Below, piece after piece: positions 15,101 to 24,239 of a stretch of 64,000 nucleotides of DNA. Position numbers and translations under genes: made by a program. Location: positions 40,300,001-40,364,000 of the forward strand of contig OX485804.1 in assembly GCA_950295325.1 (NCBI GenBank), written 5' to 3'. The number at the start of each line of letters is the position of its first letter. Positions within the stretch are counted from its first letter, which is position 1. This DNA comes from Polytrichum commune (Eukaryota > Streptophyta > Polytrichopsida > Polytrichales > Polytrichaceae). Below the pieces are notes generated by a model. The model was given only the letters and a program-made list of their open reading frames with translations, did not search any database and was not told where the DNA came from.

Positions 15101-15926
15101 CATGGTTTGATTGTTCTCCAAACACTACAAGCACACAAGTCCTAGGCAATTGACCCAACGCCATTGAGAATTTGTCCTATGTAACCAGCGTTGGATGCAA
15201 TGATAAGATCTTGGAAGCTCATTCTACTCAAAACACCAAACAAAATGAGTTCCTTCGTGGATTGAGCTCATGGGAACCATTGCCTTTATATATATCGTAA
15301 TATACATAAGGACTACCTCTACTTCAACCTCTTATGGGACCAACTAAGCAAAGTGAATGCATGTATAAAAAGAATCTTACCTCGTAAGACACATGATTTG
15401 AAATTAGCAGTAACATTGTTTGCTTAAATTAGCATTAACCACCAAGTTCTATCTCGACTCGCACATAGCGATGACATTGGTTGACTTCACAATGAACACA
15501 AATTTTTGAGCAATGGAGAAACATTGTGATACACATTCATTTCAAGATGTCGAATATTATGATGTTGTGGTATGAAAGGAATTACCATAAAATACTCAAC
15601 AAGTATCTTGTGTGTCTGTGTGTATAGATAGATAGATAGAATGAATGAAGCAAAGGCTGCCTAAATGTTTTGATGTTTGCGACTTCATCTTCTTCCCATG
15701 TTCAGAAGTCGTGGGTCGCAACTAATAACAAATGAGGTAGTATACTAAACAACGTAGAAATGTAATAGTTTTCATTTCTTGCACTGGAAACCAGGATGAG
15801 AAAGATGGAGATGCGAAGGTGCAGAGATTAGTCGACCTAGGGTTTGATAGAAAGACAGTCCTCAAAGCCCTGTCATTGTTCAATGGCAACGAAGATCAAG
15901 CTGCAAGCTACTTATTTGGAGGATAA
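187..15926 (+). CDS. DDI1: DDI1-like ubiquitin receptor / aspartic protease, complete, 16 exons
   Basis: Proteasome shuttle of the DDI1 family: binds ubiquitin and carries a dimeric retroviral-type aspartic protease, acting in cytosol and nucleus. Exons read by eye: 187-249, 581-613, 945-1078, 2633-2762, 3694-3807, 4740-4847, 5096-5161, 6782-6844, 8523-8567, 8837-8898, 10704-10797, 13033-13125, 13487-13556, 14686-14796, 14985-15025, 15795-15926. All junctions are GT-AG and keep frame, giving about 452 residues (Arabidopsis DDI1 is near 414). Exons 1-3 encode the ubiquitin-like fold (MKLIVKH... then VENLKAIIEVE). Exons 4-8 encode the Ddi helical region (NPDGSAANP, SDPFDVDAQRR, DENWEAAIEHNPE). 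Exons 9-13 encode the protease: MLYVDMEVNGVPLK, catalytic DTGAQSTI, GRIHVAP, FGLDMLRKHQ, VGGGEISVPFLQ. Exon 16 encodes the C-terminal UBA domain ending YLFGG. The start at 187 is chosen because it begins the first ubiquitin-fold strand; in-frame ATGs lie upstream at 4 and 127. Exon 6 (36 residues) has no counterpart I know. The exon 14 acceptor is the least certain. Confidence 0.93.
2877..3447. mobile_element. MITE-like element with GGC/GCGCTTCACACTATG termini (DDI1 intron 4)
   Basis: The left end reads AGGGCCGCTTCACACTATG and the right end is the inverted form (CATAGTGTGAAGCGCCCCT). The terminal core CATAGTGTGAAG recurs inside near 3007, 3088 and 3351 in direct orientation, so the body is built of subterminal repeats. 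No clear target-site duplication is visible. It has no coding capacity. A diverged relative may lie at 39385-39541. Confidence 0.6.
3480..3690 (-). repeat. Dispersed repeat family R1, inverted copy
   Basis: Inverted copy of the family also seen at 12630-13005 and 20215-20540. Shared blocks: ATTCATATGAGCTCTGAAAA, the stretch around AATCTTTACTTTG, and GATTGGACTACGTCC. It ends a few bases before the acceptor of DDI1 exon 5. Confidence 0.6.
3931..4297. mobile_element. MITE with CACTAAATATTGAATTTAGT inverted ends (DDI1 intron 5)
   Basis: A 367-bp element. CACTAAATATTGAATTTAGT at the left is matched by its inverted complement at 4278-4297. Both sides are flanked by TA; a 3-bp duplication would be imperfect (TTA versus TAG). 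An internally deleted relative appears at 62992-63106. Confidence 0.65.
4346..4714 (+). mobile_element. hAT-type MITE, copy 1, CTC(G)n ends, 8-bp target duplication
   Basis: The element body is 4354-4706 (353 bp). It starts CTCGGGGGGGGGG and ends in a run of about 24 C followed by GAG. It is flanked by a perfect 8-bp direct repeat TATTGTAG (4346-4353 and 4707-4714), the duplication size typical of hAT transposons. A second copy lies inverted at 9713-10075. The right end is 33 bases upstream of DDI1 exon 6, inside intron 5. No coding capacity. Confidence 0.85.
5195..5556 (+). repeat. LTR-like fragment matching 35510-35874 in inverse (DDI1 intron 7)
   Basis: It begins TGAAACCATGGGTTTAGTCC and is clearly similar over about 360 bp to the inverse of 35510-35874, which abuts the gypsy integrase end on the minus strand. 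This suggests a solo LTR or LTR fragment in DDI1 intron 7. No clean 5-bp target duplication was found, so the LTR call is inference. Confidence 0.5.
5990..6130 (+). repeat. Dispersed repeat family R1, 3' part
   Basis: Shares AGTTCAATCTCTTTCAAAC and the following 'aaccacacaccaatcaaatataagggtcc' type block with the 3' halves of copies at 12900-13000 and 20390-20500. Lies in DDI1 intron 7. Confidence 0.5.
6166..6310. mobile_element. Small foldback MITE (DDI1 intron 7)
   Basis: Two arms of about 32 bp (6166-6197 and 6279-6310) are inverted complements with three mismatches, around the core ACTTAGTTGATGAGCTGTG. The element is 145 bp long with a loop of about 80 bp. No target duplication assigned. 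Confidence 0.65.
7182..7391. mobile_element. MITE with TAGTGTGGGTTACCA-type ends (DDI1 intron 8)
   Basis: A 210-bp element with inverted ends of about 40 bp. The left end starts TGAATTGTCTTCTTAGTGTG; the right end is its complement with a few changes. The terminal core TTAGTGTGGGTTA is shared with the 0.9-kb foldback element at 21520-22418, so both belong to one family. Confidence 0.65.
7490..8150. repeat. Diverged tandem duplication (DDI1 intron 8)
   Basis: Two units (about 7490-7865 and 7912-8150) share the order: GTATGCATATGCCC-type block, CATGACCCACCA, CACCTTTTGCACTTGTAG, a pyrimidine-rich stretch, then a CTTTTTTCTTTTAGA-type end. Poly-C runs lie in or near both units. The open frames here are duplicates of low-complexity pyrimidine-rich sequence and are not considered genes. 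Confidence 0.6.
9713..10075 (-). mobile_element. hAT-type MITE, copy 2, inverted relative to copy 1
   Basis: The body is 9721-10067 (347 bp), closely similar end to end to the inverse of 4354-4706. It starts CTCGGGGGGG and ends CCCCCCCCCGAG. It is flanked by an 8-bp direct repeat with one mismatch, GATATGAT (9713-9720) and GATCTGAT (10068-10075). Lies in DDI1 intron 10. The flanking sequence at 10075-10150 (GGCAATTTGCATGGGTAAAG) recurs inverted near 27780-27830, so the MITE probably landed in or beside another repeat. Confidence 0.83.
10231..10573. repeat. Tandem duplication of about 170 bp (DDI1 intron 10)
   Basis: Units 10231-10400 and 10401-10573 share AGCTACATGATGGTCTCTTT-type, AAGAGGCTC and AATACTTTGAT blocks in the same order. 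I recognise no gene in the repeated unit. Confidence 0.65.
11837..11864 (+). repeat. Interstitial telomere-type repeat (TTTAGGG), about 3.5 units
   Basis: Three direct TTTAGGG units preceded by CCTAGGG, in DDI1 intron 11. This matches the Arabidopsis-type plant telomere unit. Such a short run can arise by chance, repair or within promoters. Confidence 0.8.
12630..13005 (+). repeat. Dispersed repeat family R1, near full-length copy (DDI1 intron 11)
   Basis: Contains the ordered blocks of the family: TTAGCAAATC, GAGCTCATATGAATATCTTA, AGTGAAGATCCTCTC, a C-rich AACCTCCCCCAAGGATGTTG block, ATAGTCCAATCTCTTTC and ATAGGTGTCCGTTTAAGAT. It ends 28 bases before DDI1 exon 12. No coding capacity recognised. 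Confidence 0.65.
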
Positions 15927-17575
15927 TGTGAACAATAAGAATGATCTATACCATAAATTGGAGAAGATATACTTTGGTCTTTGTAAATGTATGTGGACAC
16001 TAGTCTAATTTGGTGCCTGATCCCTAAACGTATGTTTGCAGTTGAACTCTTGATGATGCTTCATTGATCTAACACCGTCACTTGAAGCGCTGAGTACATT
16101 TCTTGATATCAGATTGGAAAAAATCATTTAAAAAATAAATAAAATCAAGTGTCTCTTGGTAGCAATTGAAAGGAGATTCCAATGCACCAAAGCATGTCTT
16201 CTTTGGTTTTCGTATGCAAAAGTTTTAAGGGTTCAAAGTTCTCATTGGTAGATTATCCAAAACCGTTAGGGGGGTTCATGTTCACACGGTGAACATTCTC
16301 ATGACAAATATGTATTTATTATGCAAGATTTCAGGGTGTTGGTTTTGGGTGGGGTATTGGTTTTAGCACCCTCTAAGGTAGCAACACCGTAAACCTAGAC
16401 GTTGAGATATTTGGCATACATGTGGTAGCCATATGAACCAAAAATAATGGTATTTGTTATTATTGATATTCATAAAATCTCATGTAAGGAAAAAAGAGAC
16501 CGGGTGTACTGCAAGTCCCACCCCCCCCCCCCCATATTGAAACAAACACAAATTTTTGAAGCGATAATTGTGGTGTTACCCCTAGTTATGATATAGTCTA
16601 TCCTATTATCAGTAGCTAGAGCACGATGTATTGATTTTGAAAGTATTCAATTGCAAGTTTTTGCAATAATAATATTAGTATTGGTATTGGTATTAGTAAT
16701 CACGGCAATGGGTCCCGCACACTTTGGTTCCTAGAGTAATCTAGATCGTGGTTTTAGGGGGTTGTCTTGGTTTAAGGTGCTCCTACCTTACCTTAGGCTT
16801 TTAGATGCCAAATGGTTTATTAGTAAGGGGGGAGGAGAGGACTTGGGTGCACCTTTTCCCTCCACTGAAACCCAGGGATGGACTCTTCATACCACGTATG
16901 AACTAACATGAGTGTAAGAAGGGGTATTATTTGAGGCATTAGTGTACACAGTATACATAAGGGAGAGGTGTTATTTTTCTCAAGTGTGTACATTTAAAAA
17001 GGCTATAAAGAATGCTAAAGTAAAGGTAGATGTACAAAAGGGGCCGTAGGGTTTAAAGCAAAAATTGACAATAGATGTGATAGTTCCATCCAAGTCACAT
17101 TTTCATCCATTGTTGTCATATGGTAATAGATCTCAATGACTACCCTATCCATTCTTGTTGGGGTTTTACATTTGGGGTCTAGGTTTTACAAATTGAAGGC
17201 TCATGGGCTCCCTACAGTTTTGCTCTATGGATTGTGGCTAAGTTATCATGCTCTTGTCTTTGTTTGCTTGATGCAATTGTTGAGTTACATGCTATGGATG
17301 ATAAAATGTTTAATGATTTTCTTATTGGAAAGTGAAATTTTATTTTATATGTAATAACTTTTTTTAATTTTTTTTTTTGTATATGTAGTGGAGGCGTTCA
17401 TTACATTACATTGAACAACCTACTATAAATACATGAGTCCATTTTAAACCATGCCGTTAGTACATATACACTTGCATTTTGCTATAAACTTCTCACATGT
17501 AGAGGGTTTGATTTCTAATACACACATGATTGAGGTTTCCAATGAACAGTCCACCCCCTAGGTGCCCAAAATGAA
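15927..17575. other. DDI1 3' flank and intergenic DNA, nothing further recognised
   Basis: Contains the DDI1 3' UTR, a poly-C run near 16518-16532 and an AT-rich intergenic stretch. A 72-codon open frame at 17136-17354 matches nothing I know and is probably chance. Confidence 0.5.
16134..16143 (+). promoter_or_regulatory. Candidate poly(A) signals of DDI1
   Basis: Two overlapping AATAAA hexamers lie about 210 bases after the DDI1 stop codon, a plausible 3' UTR length. Plant poly(A) signals are loose, so this is only a candidate. Confidence 0.35.
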
Positions 17576-17908
17576 TACCGTAACACCATAGCAGGTTCAT
17601 CACCTGGCGAACGAATATTTATTTATTTTGAAAAAATAAGATTCGTTTGCTAAAAATAGATTTTTTTGAAATTCGTTCTTCTATTTTGAGGAAAAATAAT
17701 AATTCGTCTTGGAACAGAGTAGATGTACCAGGATGACAACTTAAATTGATTTTTTCAACAGAGTTTGCTTCACCCAACTTTCTGGATTTTCGTTCTTTTC
17801 ATAATATAATTTTCCATAATTTCGTTCTTCATGGCCTGGAATTTCTGATTTTTTTCGGTTTTTTTTTTTGGAATTATTTAAGAACGAACCTGCTATGGTG
17901 TTACGGTA
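17576..17908. mobile_element. MITE with CCGTAACACCATAGCAGGTT ends
   Basis: TACCGTAACACCATAGCAGG at 17576 is matched perfectly by its inverted complement ending at 17908. TA flanks both sides of CCG...CGG, compatible with a TA target duplication (Tc1/mariner-like). The interior is T-rich and repeats ATTCGTTCTT-type motifs. No coding capacity. Confidence 0.75.
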
Positions 17909-18075
17909 TACATGTAAAAGATATGCATTTGAAGGTGATGTGTGCACATGATACACTACACTCTTCCAATTGGTGTAGTATAAACGGTTTGAATGAGAGC
18001 CAAACATGAACATTTCAAAATGTTGGTCATTATTGTAGCATATGGTCGTTGTCTTAGTTGCATATTGTGATGTAA

Positions 18076-18535
18076 TACACCCTAAATTTTGTAATATCAA
18101 ACTCCATAATGTCACACACTATCCATTATCCTGAAACCCTAGGGAACGGATGTTCGTAGTTCAAATCTCACTCCTTATTGTCACATTTCTCTCCCTTATA
18201 TCACAATTTTTTTCACTATTGCAAACCACACATGTGTCAATATGTGAAGTGTCACCTTCTTACTCTTATTCTTCTTCTTCCTCTTATGCCACTTGTTGAA
18301 TGTTGGTTCATGCGTCTGCCACATCGCCCGGGAAAGCCAAGTGGAGTGGACCACACTAGCATAGGTAATAGGAGAACGAATTCAAATTATCCTCACCAGT
18401 CCTTTGTGTTATTCCATAATGTCACATGCTACACTAATTCTATAGTATCATGCATCCATGTTAGCACTACAAAACTCCATAATATCACGTTCACTTTGGT
18501 TGCCACAAATGTGATACTACGGAGTTTAGAGTGTA
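18076..18535 (+). mobile_element. Repeat family R2, copy with inverted ends
   Basis: About 460 bp. The left end TACACCCTAAATTTTGTAAT and the right end ACGGAGTTTAGAGTGTA are imperfect inverted repeats. The body includes CTCACTCCTTATTGTCAC and TTCCATAATGTCACATG. Two more copies lie at 24907-25255 and 25833-26168. The 186-codon open frame crossing this region is not a credible gene. Confidence 0.6.
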
Positions 18536-18540
18536 TGCAT

Positions 18541-18740
18541 CTTATTATTATATATGTTGTTCGAAAGATTGCAAATGCATCTTACTATTATATATGTTGT
18601 TTGAAAGATTGCAAATGCATCTTACTATTATATATGTTTTTCAAAAGATTGCAAATGCATCTTATTATTATATATGTCTTTCAAAAGATTGCAAATGCAT
18701 CTTATTATTATATATGTTTTTCGAAAGATTGCAAATGAGT
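18541..18740 (+). repeat. Minisatellite, five 40-bp units
   Basis: Exactly five head-to-tail 40-bp units, each beginning CTTATTATTATATATG or CTTACTATTATATATG and ending GATTGCAAATGCAT, with few changes between units. It starts directly after the R2 element. Because 40 is not a multiple of three, successive units are read in shifted frames, which produces repetitive open frames without coding meaning. Confidence 0.95.
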
Positions 18741-18919
18741 GGCCGTAGTCTATCCTAGACCAAGCTCACTCAATTCACCTTCCATAACTTATACCTAACT
18801 TACATGCATATAAGAGCACGCATCATCCCATCCCATCCCATCCTTCTCGATTGTCGTGTACCTTCTTAAGTTAAATTAAATGGGGGCCTGACCCTTTCCA
18901 CTCAACACAGGCGGCTACA

Positions 18920-19467
18920 CTGTGGCTCAGAGATCAGCTTCCCCGTTATCTGATTTGGGGTTGTAAGATTTGATGCAGTTTTCTGAGCTCTCCTGTCCGT
19001 GTTTTAGAGAGAGAGAGAGAGATTACAAGCGTACCTCGCTTTCATCTTTCAGCATAAAAGCTCCAAAATAGGATGCAGCCCAGAGGTTATATTTTTGAAG
19101 TTGATTTGACATCGGAATTAGCTTTAGAGACCCTGAATTAATGTACTCAAGGTCGTTTGAGATGAATTGGCAACAAACCTCTAGGGGGTCAAGTTGTGGG
19201 TCAAAGATCAGCATCCCGGTTATTGGTTTGAGGTTGTAAGATTTGATGCAGTTTTCTGAGTTCTTCAGTGTGTGTGTGAGAGAGAGCGAGAGAGAGAGAG
19301 AGAACCTCGCTTTCATCTTTCAGCATAAAAGCTCAAAAATAGGATGCAGCCTGGAGGTTGTTTTTTGGAAGTTGATTTGACACCGGAGTTAGCTTTAGAG
19401 ACCTTGATTAGTGTGCTCTAGGTCATTTGAGATGATATGGCAGCAAACCTCTAGGGGGTCAAGTTTC
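18920..19467. repeat. Tandem duplication, period 273 bp
   Basis: Two units share AGATTTGATGCAGTTTTCTG (18966 and 19239), a GA-rich microsatellite, CTCGCTTTCATCTTTCAGCA, and CAAACCTCTAGGGGGTCAAG near the unit end. The duplicated unit contains (GA)n runs at about 19010-19021 and 19276-19301. No gene recognised. Confidence 0.85.
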
Positions 19468-19632
19468 TAACGGTTGGATGGATGAGAGGTACGCTTGTAT
19501 GTAGTGATTCCCTCTCTCCTTTCCAATAGGACCATAAGTTATGTGGAATGTTAACTTAATCATCCTTATGAATCTCTGTTATATTGATAAGTGAAGCAAT
19601 TATAAGTTCGACTTAAGCTTTGACCCATAAAA

Positions 19633-19845
19633 GGCTAGAGCAAAATCTTTTCCAAATCACTTGAAACAGTTCAATCCAAGTCAAAACTTATTGAAGGAAA
19701 TTGGCACCTCTTATGATAGATCTAACTGTAAGGACGAAGGCTAGAGCAAAATCTTTTCCAAATTGTCTGAAACAATTCAATCCAAGTCAACAGCTTGTTG
19801 AAGGAAATTGGCACCTCTTATGATAGATCTAATTGTAAGGACGGC
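19633..19845. repeat. Tandem duplication, period 106 bp
   Basis: Units starting at 19633 and 19739 share GGCTAGAGCAAAATCTTTTC and GGAAATTGGCACCTCTTATG almost perfectly. It lies between the 273-bp duplication and the SINE insertion. Confidence 0.85.
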
Positions 19846-19927
19846 ATCTTTGTGTAGTTATGATTGTTCACACATGTTTCAGTCGCTTACATGTCCACAT
19901 TTAGGATAGTCTAATGTGAACGTGTAT

Positions 19928-20113
19928 TGGTCCAAGATGACCTTAAACTACCGGGTGATGGTAGAGGGATACCCAAATCTCAAGGAAGAGGTTGGCGGTT
20001 CGAATCCCGGCTGTGAAATCTCCTCTCTACTTGACGGAAAACTTGCCAGGTGGTCAACTGCCTCCTGTGCTTGGCGTTGGCCTGTCGGCCTTCTGTCTCA
20101 AAAAAATAAAATA
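19928..20113 (+). mobile_element. tRNA-derived SINE with perfect 16-bp target-site duplication
   Basis: A 186-bp insertion flanked by the identical 16-mer TAATGTGAACGTGTAT at 19912-19927 and 20114-20129. The head carries pol III promoter boxes: an A-box-like TGGTAGAGGGAT near 19960 and a perfect B box GGTTCGAATCC near 19998. It ends in an A-rich tail (CAAAAAAATAAAATA). A related head occurs at 24240-24350. The intact duplication points to a fairly recent insertion. Confidence 0.9.
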
Positions 20114-20214
20114 TAATGTGAACGTGTATGTTGATATTGTTAGGCAACAATGACTACCAGAGGTAGCTATATAATCTATGATTGAGAAAGAGAACCTTGA
20201 CCTTGATAATGGAG

Positions 20215-20540
20215 AAGAGGGTAATACGAGGCCATAGTCACTGTCTTCATAATTTTTAGAGCTCATGTGAATATTCTAGTTATCATAAAGTGAAGATTCT
20301 TTTGCTCATTAAATGGCCATATAAGCCCCCCCCCCTCTTATGTTGACTATAGAACCTACAATATGGTTATCAAAATTTTGAAGACACAGTCCAATCTTTG
20401 ATCAACACATCTCTTTTTGGGTATCGTTTCTTCAAGCCACACCTAACCATATACCACTTAAATATAGGTGTCCAATTAAGATAAACAACCAAACTAGACA
20501 AATCCACCTTAATCACATGTTTCATATGCCAGGAGAAGTG
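20215..20540 (+). repeat. Dispersed repeat family R1 copy
   Basis: Carries the R1 blocks in order: AGAGCTCATGTGAATATTCT, AAGTGAAGATTCTTTTGCTC, a CCCCCCCCC run followed by TTATGTTGACTATAGAA, CACAGTCCAATCTTTG, ATATAGGTGTCCAATTAAGA, and ends AATCACATGTTTCATATGCC. Confidence 0.65.
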
Positions 20541-21292
20541 GTTGCAAAGGTAAAAGTTAAAAGTTTTATATATAATACTAAATTTCTAAGTAGGGATTAT
20601 CATATACGAGCATACCTCTCATCCATCCAACATAATTACTTGACCCCTATATGTTTGTTGCCAATTCTTCTCAAACGACCTCAAGTAGACTAGTTCAGGA
20701 TCTTGAAAACTAATTCCGGTGTCCAACCAACCAAAAGAAGGAACCTCCGGGCTGCATACTATCTCAGGGCTTCTACTTGGATGAATGAGAGGTACACTCA
20801 TGTGCAATAATGCTCCAAAAGGACAATTTTGGAAAGAAAGAAAAAAAGAAGAAGAAAAAAAATCCAGGTTTCACCATTCTTTTGGTCTTCTCTTGTCTTT
20901 GTCTTCTCTTCCCCAAAAAAATATTCATTAAAAATGTATTATAATAGTACATCTCTACCATGGGCCCCTACATTTTTCTACCAGAGCACCTCTTTTGCCT
21001 CTCCCAGTGCAAAACCCGTTGGACCATGTCCGTTAATAATGTAGGCCTTAAAACTACGCCTTTTGGGGACCTCGACCTCCATGACCGCTCTAACATTTTT
21101 CCCTTGGTGTAAACTAAAGTGGTCCCGGGAGTTCAACAGCCAATCATCGCTCTTACAACGCCCTGGGACGACTTCATGGTCCATAGAGTAAACCGGCCCT
21201 TAGTCTCGCTAACCTTAATGGTGACCACATTAATGACACGGATCCCATGGCATTAATGCGAGCCAATGAGGCCGCGGCAATGACAAAGAAAG

Positions 21293-21334
21293 AGGAAGGA
21301 AGGAAGGAAGGAAGGAAGGAAGGAAGGAAGGAAG
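21293..21334. repeat. (AAGG)n microsatellite, about 10 units
   Basis: Pure AAGG/GGAA tetranucleotide run of about 42 bases in intergenic DNA. Confidence 0.95.
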
Positions 21335-21519
21335 TTAGTGGGGGCACTCATGGGGTGATGGGATATATTGACTTGTGGGGATAATAGCTTGTCAGGGTTT
21401 GGACCCGATTGAGTGGGGACAAAGTTCGGAGGACACCTTTTGGAGCAGATCTCTCATACTATTGAGGACACTACCCCCGTGTCAGGCCAATGAATGTGGA
21501 GAGCCGACCCGCTACAATG

Positions 21520-22418
21520 GTTTTGTCTAATTAGTGTGGGTTGTTGTTTGGAGTTACGCAGTGCTTTAGGAAACACATACATCAAAAAAAGTCATAAGAT
21601 ACCTCACATACCTTGTTCTAAATAAAAGAAAGCTCGACAACAACTAAGCTCCAGTTGTCTTGTCTCCTTGAACCCAAACATCCACACCTAATACGCCAAA
21701 AACTCATACACGGCATCCCCCCAACTCCCAACCCCCAAAAAAGCCTTAAACTATCATTTAAAGGAGCCCACCTCTCAGAAGGTAGGAAGTACACCTACCC
21801 TGTCACCTGGTAAAACGGTTTCGGGGTAAGGAAAAAGCGTTGATGTTATTTTGGTTTTATTATTACGCATTTGCTGTAACATTTCGCTGAAGGGGACGGC
21901 ACACGCGTTCGAAAACGCTAGTTTCGAAATGGAGTTTGGAAAGCCAAGGCAAAAGAATCCCGGCCTCGACATGTGCCTGGACTTTGAGGAGTTGGGTTTC
22001 AAGGTTGGTCCCTCTTCTTTGTAGTTAAAACTGGCCGTTTTCCAACTCCACTCAGAAGCAGAGGTTCCAAGCCTTGTAAAAACGTCATCTTGGATCGGAA
22101 TTGGAAATGGACGTTTTTGACCCCCCAAAAAGAAGAAAAAGGACCAACTTCGAAACCCAACTCCTCAAAGTGAGGCACACGTCCAGACCAAAATTCTTTT
22201 TACCTTGGCCTACCAAACTTCGATTTAAAACCCAACGTTTTCCGAATGTGTGTGGCCTCCCCTTGAGAGTACCATTTTTTTACCCAACCACAGACGCAAT
22301 CAATATGCGCATTGAAGAATATGAAGTAACTCGGTTGGTAAAAACAATACCTTCCATAAAAAAAAACATCACAACAACACATAACTCCAAATGATAACCC
22401 ACACTAATTAGACAAAAC
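21520..22418. mobile_element. 0.9-kb foldback element (long inverted repeat)
   Basis: The ends GTTTTGTCTAATTAGTGTGG (21520) and its inverted complement (ending 22418) open two arms of about 400 bp that stay complementary, with mismatches, into the centre. For example GAGGAGTTGGGTTTCAAGGT on the left faces the complement of AACTTCGAAACCCAACTCCT on the right. The loop is roughly 22020-22120. Terminal motifs match the 210-bp MITE at 7182-7391. The open frames inside are arm sequence read in different frames. Confidence 0.75.
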
Positions 22419-23579
22419 AATATAACTACATATGAACTGATTGAAATTCAAGACTTCAAGATAATTACCCGTCATTCTAGAAGAATCTAATTATATATAT
22501 ATATACACCTCATTTCTATAAAGAAAAACACCAAAAGATCACAACAAGTAACTGGGCAGACTTGAAAAGCGTAGGATTTGCATGATTATGCCCAGAAATC
22601 TGGGTGGACACTTTGTCAGACTAAATTGTTTGGAACCTCAAGCCCCTCATTTATGTGTGAGAGACAACACTCCCAACTACCTTTGACCAAGTCTCGACCA
22701 AGTCACCTCCCTTTGGAACAACCGGTCAAGATCCTAATAATAATAGTTTCTCAACGATATAGCATGGTCTTGGAATGCACTAGGCCGTATCTATCGCTTC
22801 TTAACATAGACAAGCCTATTACGGTTACTTCCATAATGAGACTTTTCGGCCTCTTCCATAACATTTCTCATTAGGGTACCTTTGCATGCTATGTGCGTCC
22901 TGCATAATATAGAATCATGCATGGACCTGGAGTAACATAACATTATTCAGCCATGTGGGTCGGTTTCATGACCCTGGAATATGTCAATTATATGTCATGG
23001 GCCTCCCGAACAAAGTAAGAATATTCGTTTACTATTCGTACATTCATGTTGAACTTGGAAATTGGGGTTGGAGTTATACTCCTGGCACTAGTATGCGTAG
23101 GAAGCATTGTTCATCCCGGTTGTATTCGCAAGGAATATTGTTCATCCCAATATTAGTCCTTGGAAATATTATTCATAGCAGCCCTATCATTGAAAATATT
23201 GGCATTATTCATGATATTCGTATTGGCACTATTCCATTATTCACACCGGCGTTAGTTTCTTCAGATGAAGGAAAGATAGTGGAGGCCCGTGTCAAATGCT
23301 AAATATAGAATGGAACACAATTGTACACTGAATAATGTTACGAAAGGCAATATGTTGATGTTAATCTGATTCATTGTAATTCTTATGTAAGGTACATGGA
23401 CTTTGTTTGGTTCCTTTTTGTTGTATGTTATCTTATGTTATTCAGATTTGTGATGTTCAAATTTTAGTCGTGTCCGCGAATGTATGTGAAGAAGCCAAGC
23501 TGAACTTTAAAAAGCTTTGGAGGTCATCTCAATTTGTCATGAATCATGATAGTTTATTGGCATTGAATCAATAAGAAGG
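22419..23579. other. Intergenic stretch, one unexplained open frame
   Basis: AT-rich DNA with an unclassified 115-codon open frame at 22955-23302. It has motifs such as repeated ATTCAT/ATATTGTTCAT-like words and no family resemblance I can recognise. No splice context or paralogue supports it, so I do not call it a gene. Confidence 0.4.
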
Positions 23580-23815
23580 TTGCATAGCCCCCCCCCCCCC
23601 TCTCCCCCAAGAATATCACCCATTGAGCTCTAATGATTCACTAATTTGGAGCACGTAGTCCAATCTCTTAAAAACGTGTGTCTTTTGGCGCCTAGTCTTT
23701 AAAAGGCCATTGTCCTTTTAGTGGCATAAGTTGACTAAATTAGACCCAAAAATCAATGTACACATGATTACAATAACCGAATTGGGCTTATCTACCTTAG
23801 ATGACACAAAGTTGC
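23580..23815 (+). repeat. Dispersed repeat family R1, 3' half
   Basis: Begins with a poly-C run, then ATATCACCCATTGAGC, a GTCCAATCTCTTAAAAACGT block and the terminal ATTGGGCTTATCTACCTTAG-type block also seen in the copy at 12630-13005. Confidence 0.5.
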
Positions 23816-24239
23816 GGTAGGTGCATAAATCCTTGTGAAAGGGGGGAGTGTGATCTATGGCCCTTGATCACCGAGCACTATAGATCTACAATGGATTGCT
23901 TATTGATCGTATCTAGGAATAGAGAAAGAACAAGTCCTCATTGCTGAGTAATGTTATCTCTTATGTGCAATAAAATCCGGTAAAAAGCAAATTCTCTCGC
24001 GGTCGATTAACACACCTTGTACAAATCCCATGCCATAAGCATGTGATCAAAGGTAATGAATTTTTTTTTTAAAAGTAGAGATGTGATCTTCTTAAGTGGT
24101 TATGTAGATATGGCATGAAATGGTTAGTGTTGAGTAGGTGTGGAGCGTTGAGTTTTGACTGTCCCAAGCCGTCAAATTGATCCTTATAGAATATCATAAG
24201 TGTTTGTTCCGGTAGAATATTGAACCAATATTTTGTTTG

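Noticed and set aside
18178-18738. 186-codon open frame
   Set aside because: It runs through an R2 mobile element into the 40-bp minisatellite, so the repeated peptide is only the minisatellite read in shifting frames.
18541-18740. CRISPR-like array
   Set aside because: Units are directly adjacent 40-bp repeats with no unique spacers, and the DNA is eukaryotic.
19990-20010. A functional tRNA gene at the B box
   Set aside because: There is no cloverleaf acceptor or T-stem pairing, and the insert has a SINE tail and a 16-bp target duplication.
21775-22394. 117- and 97-codon open frames on opposite strands
   Set aside because: They are the two arms of the foldback element read on opposite strands.
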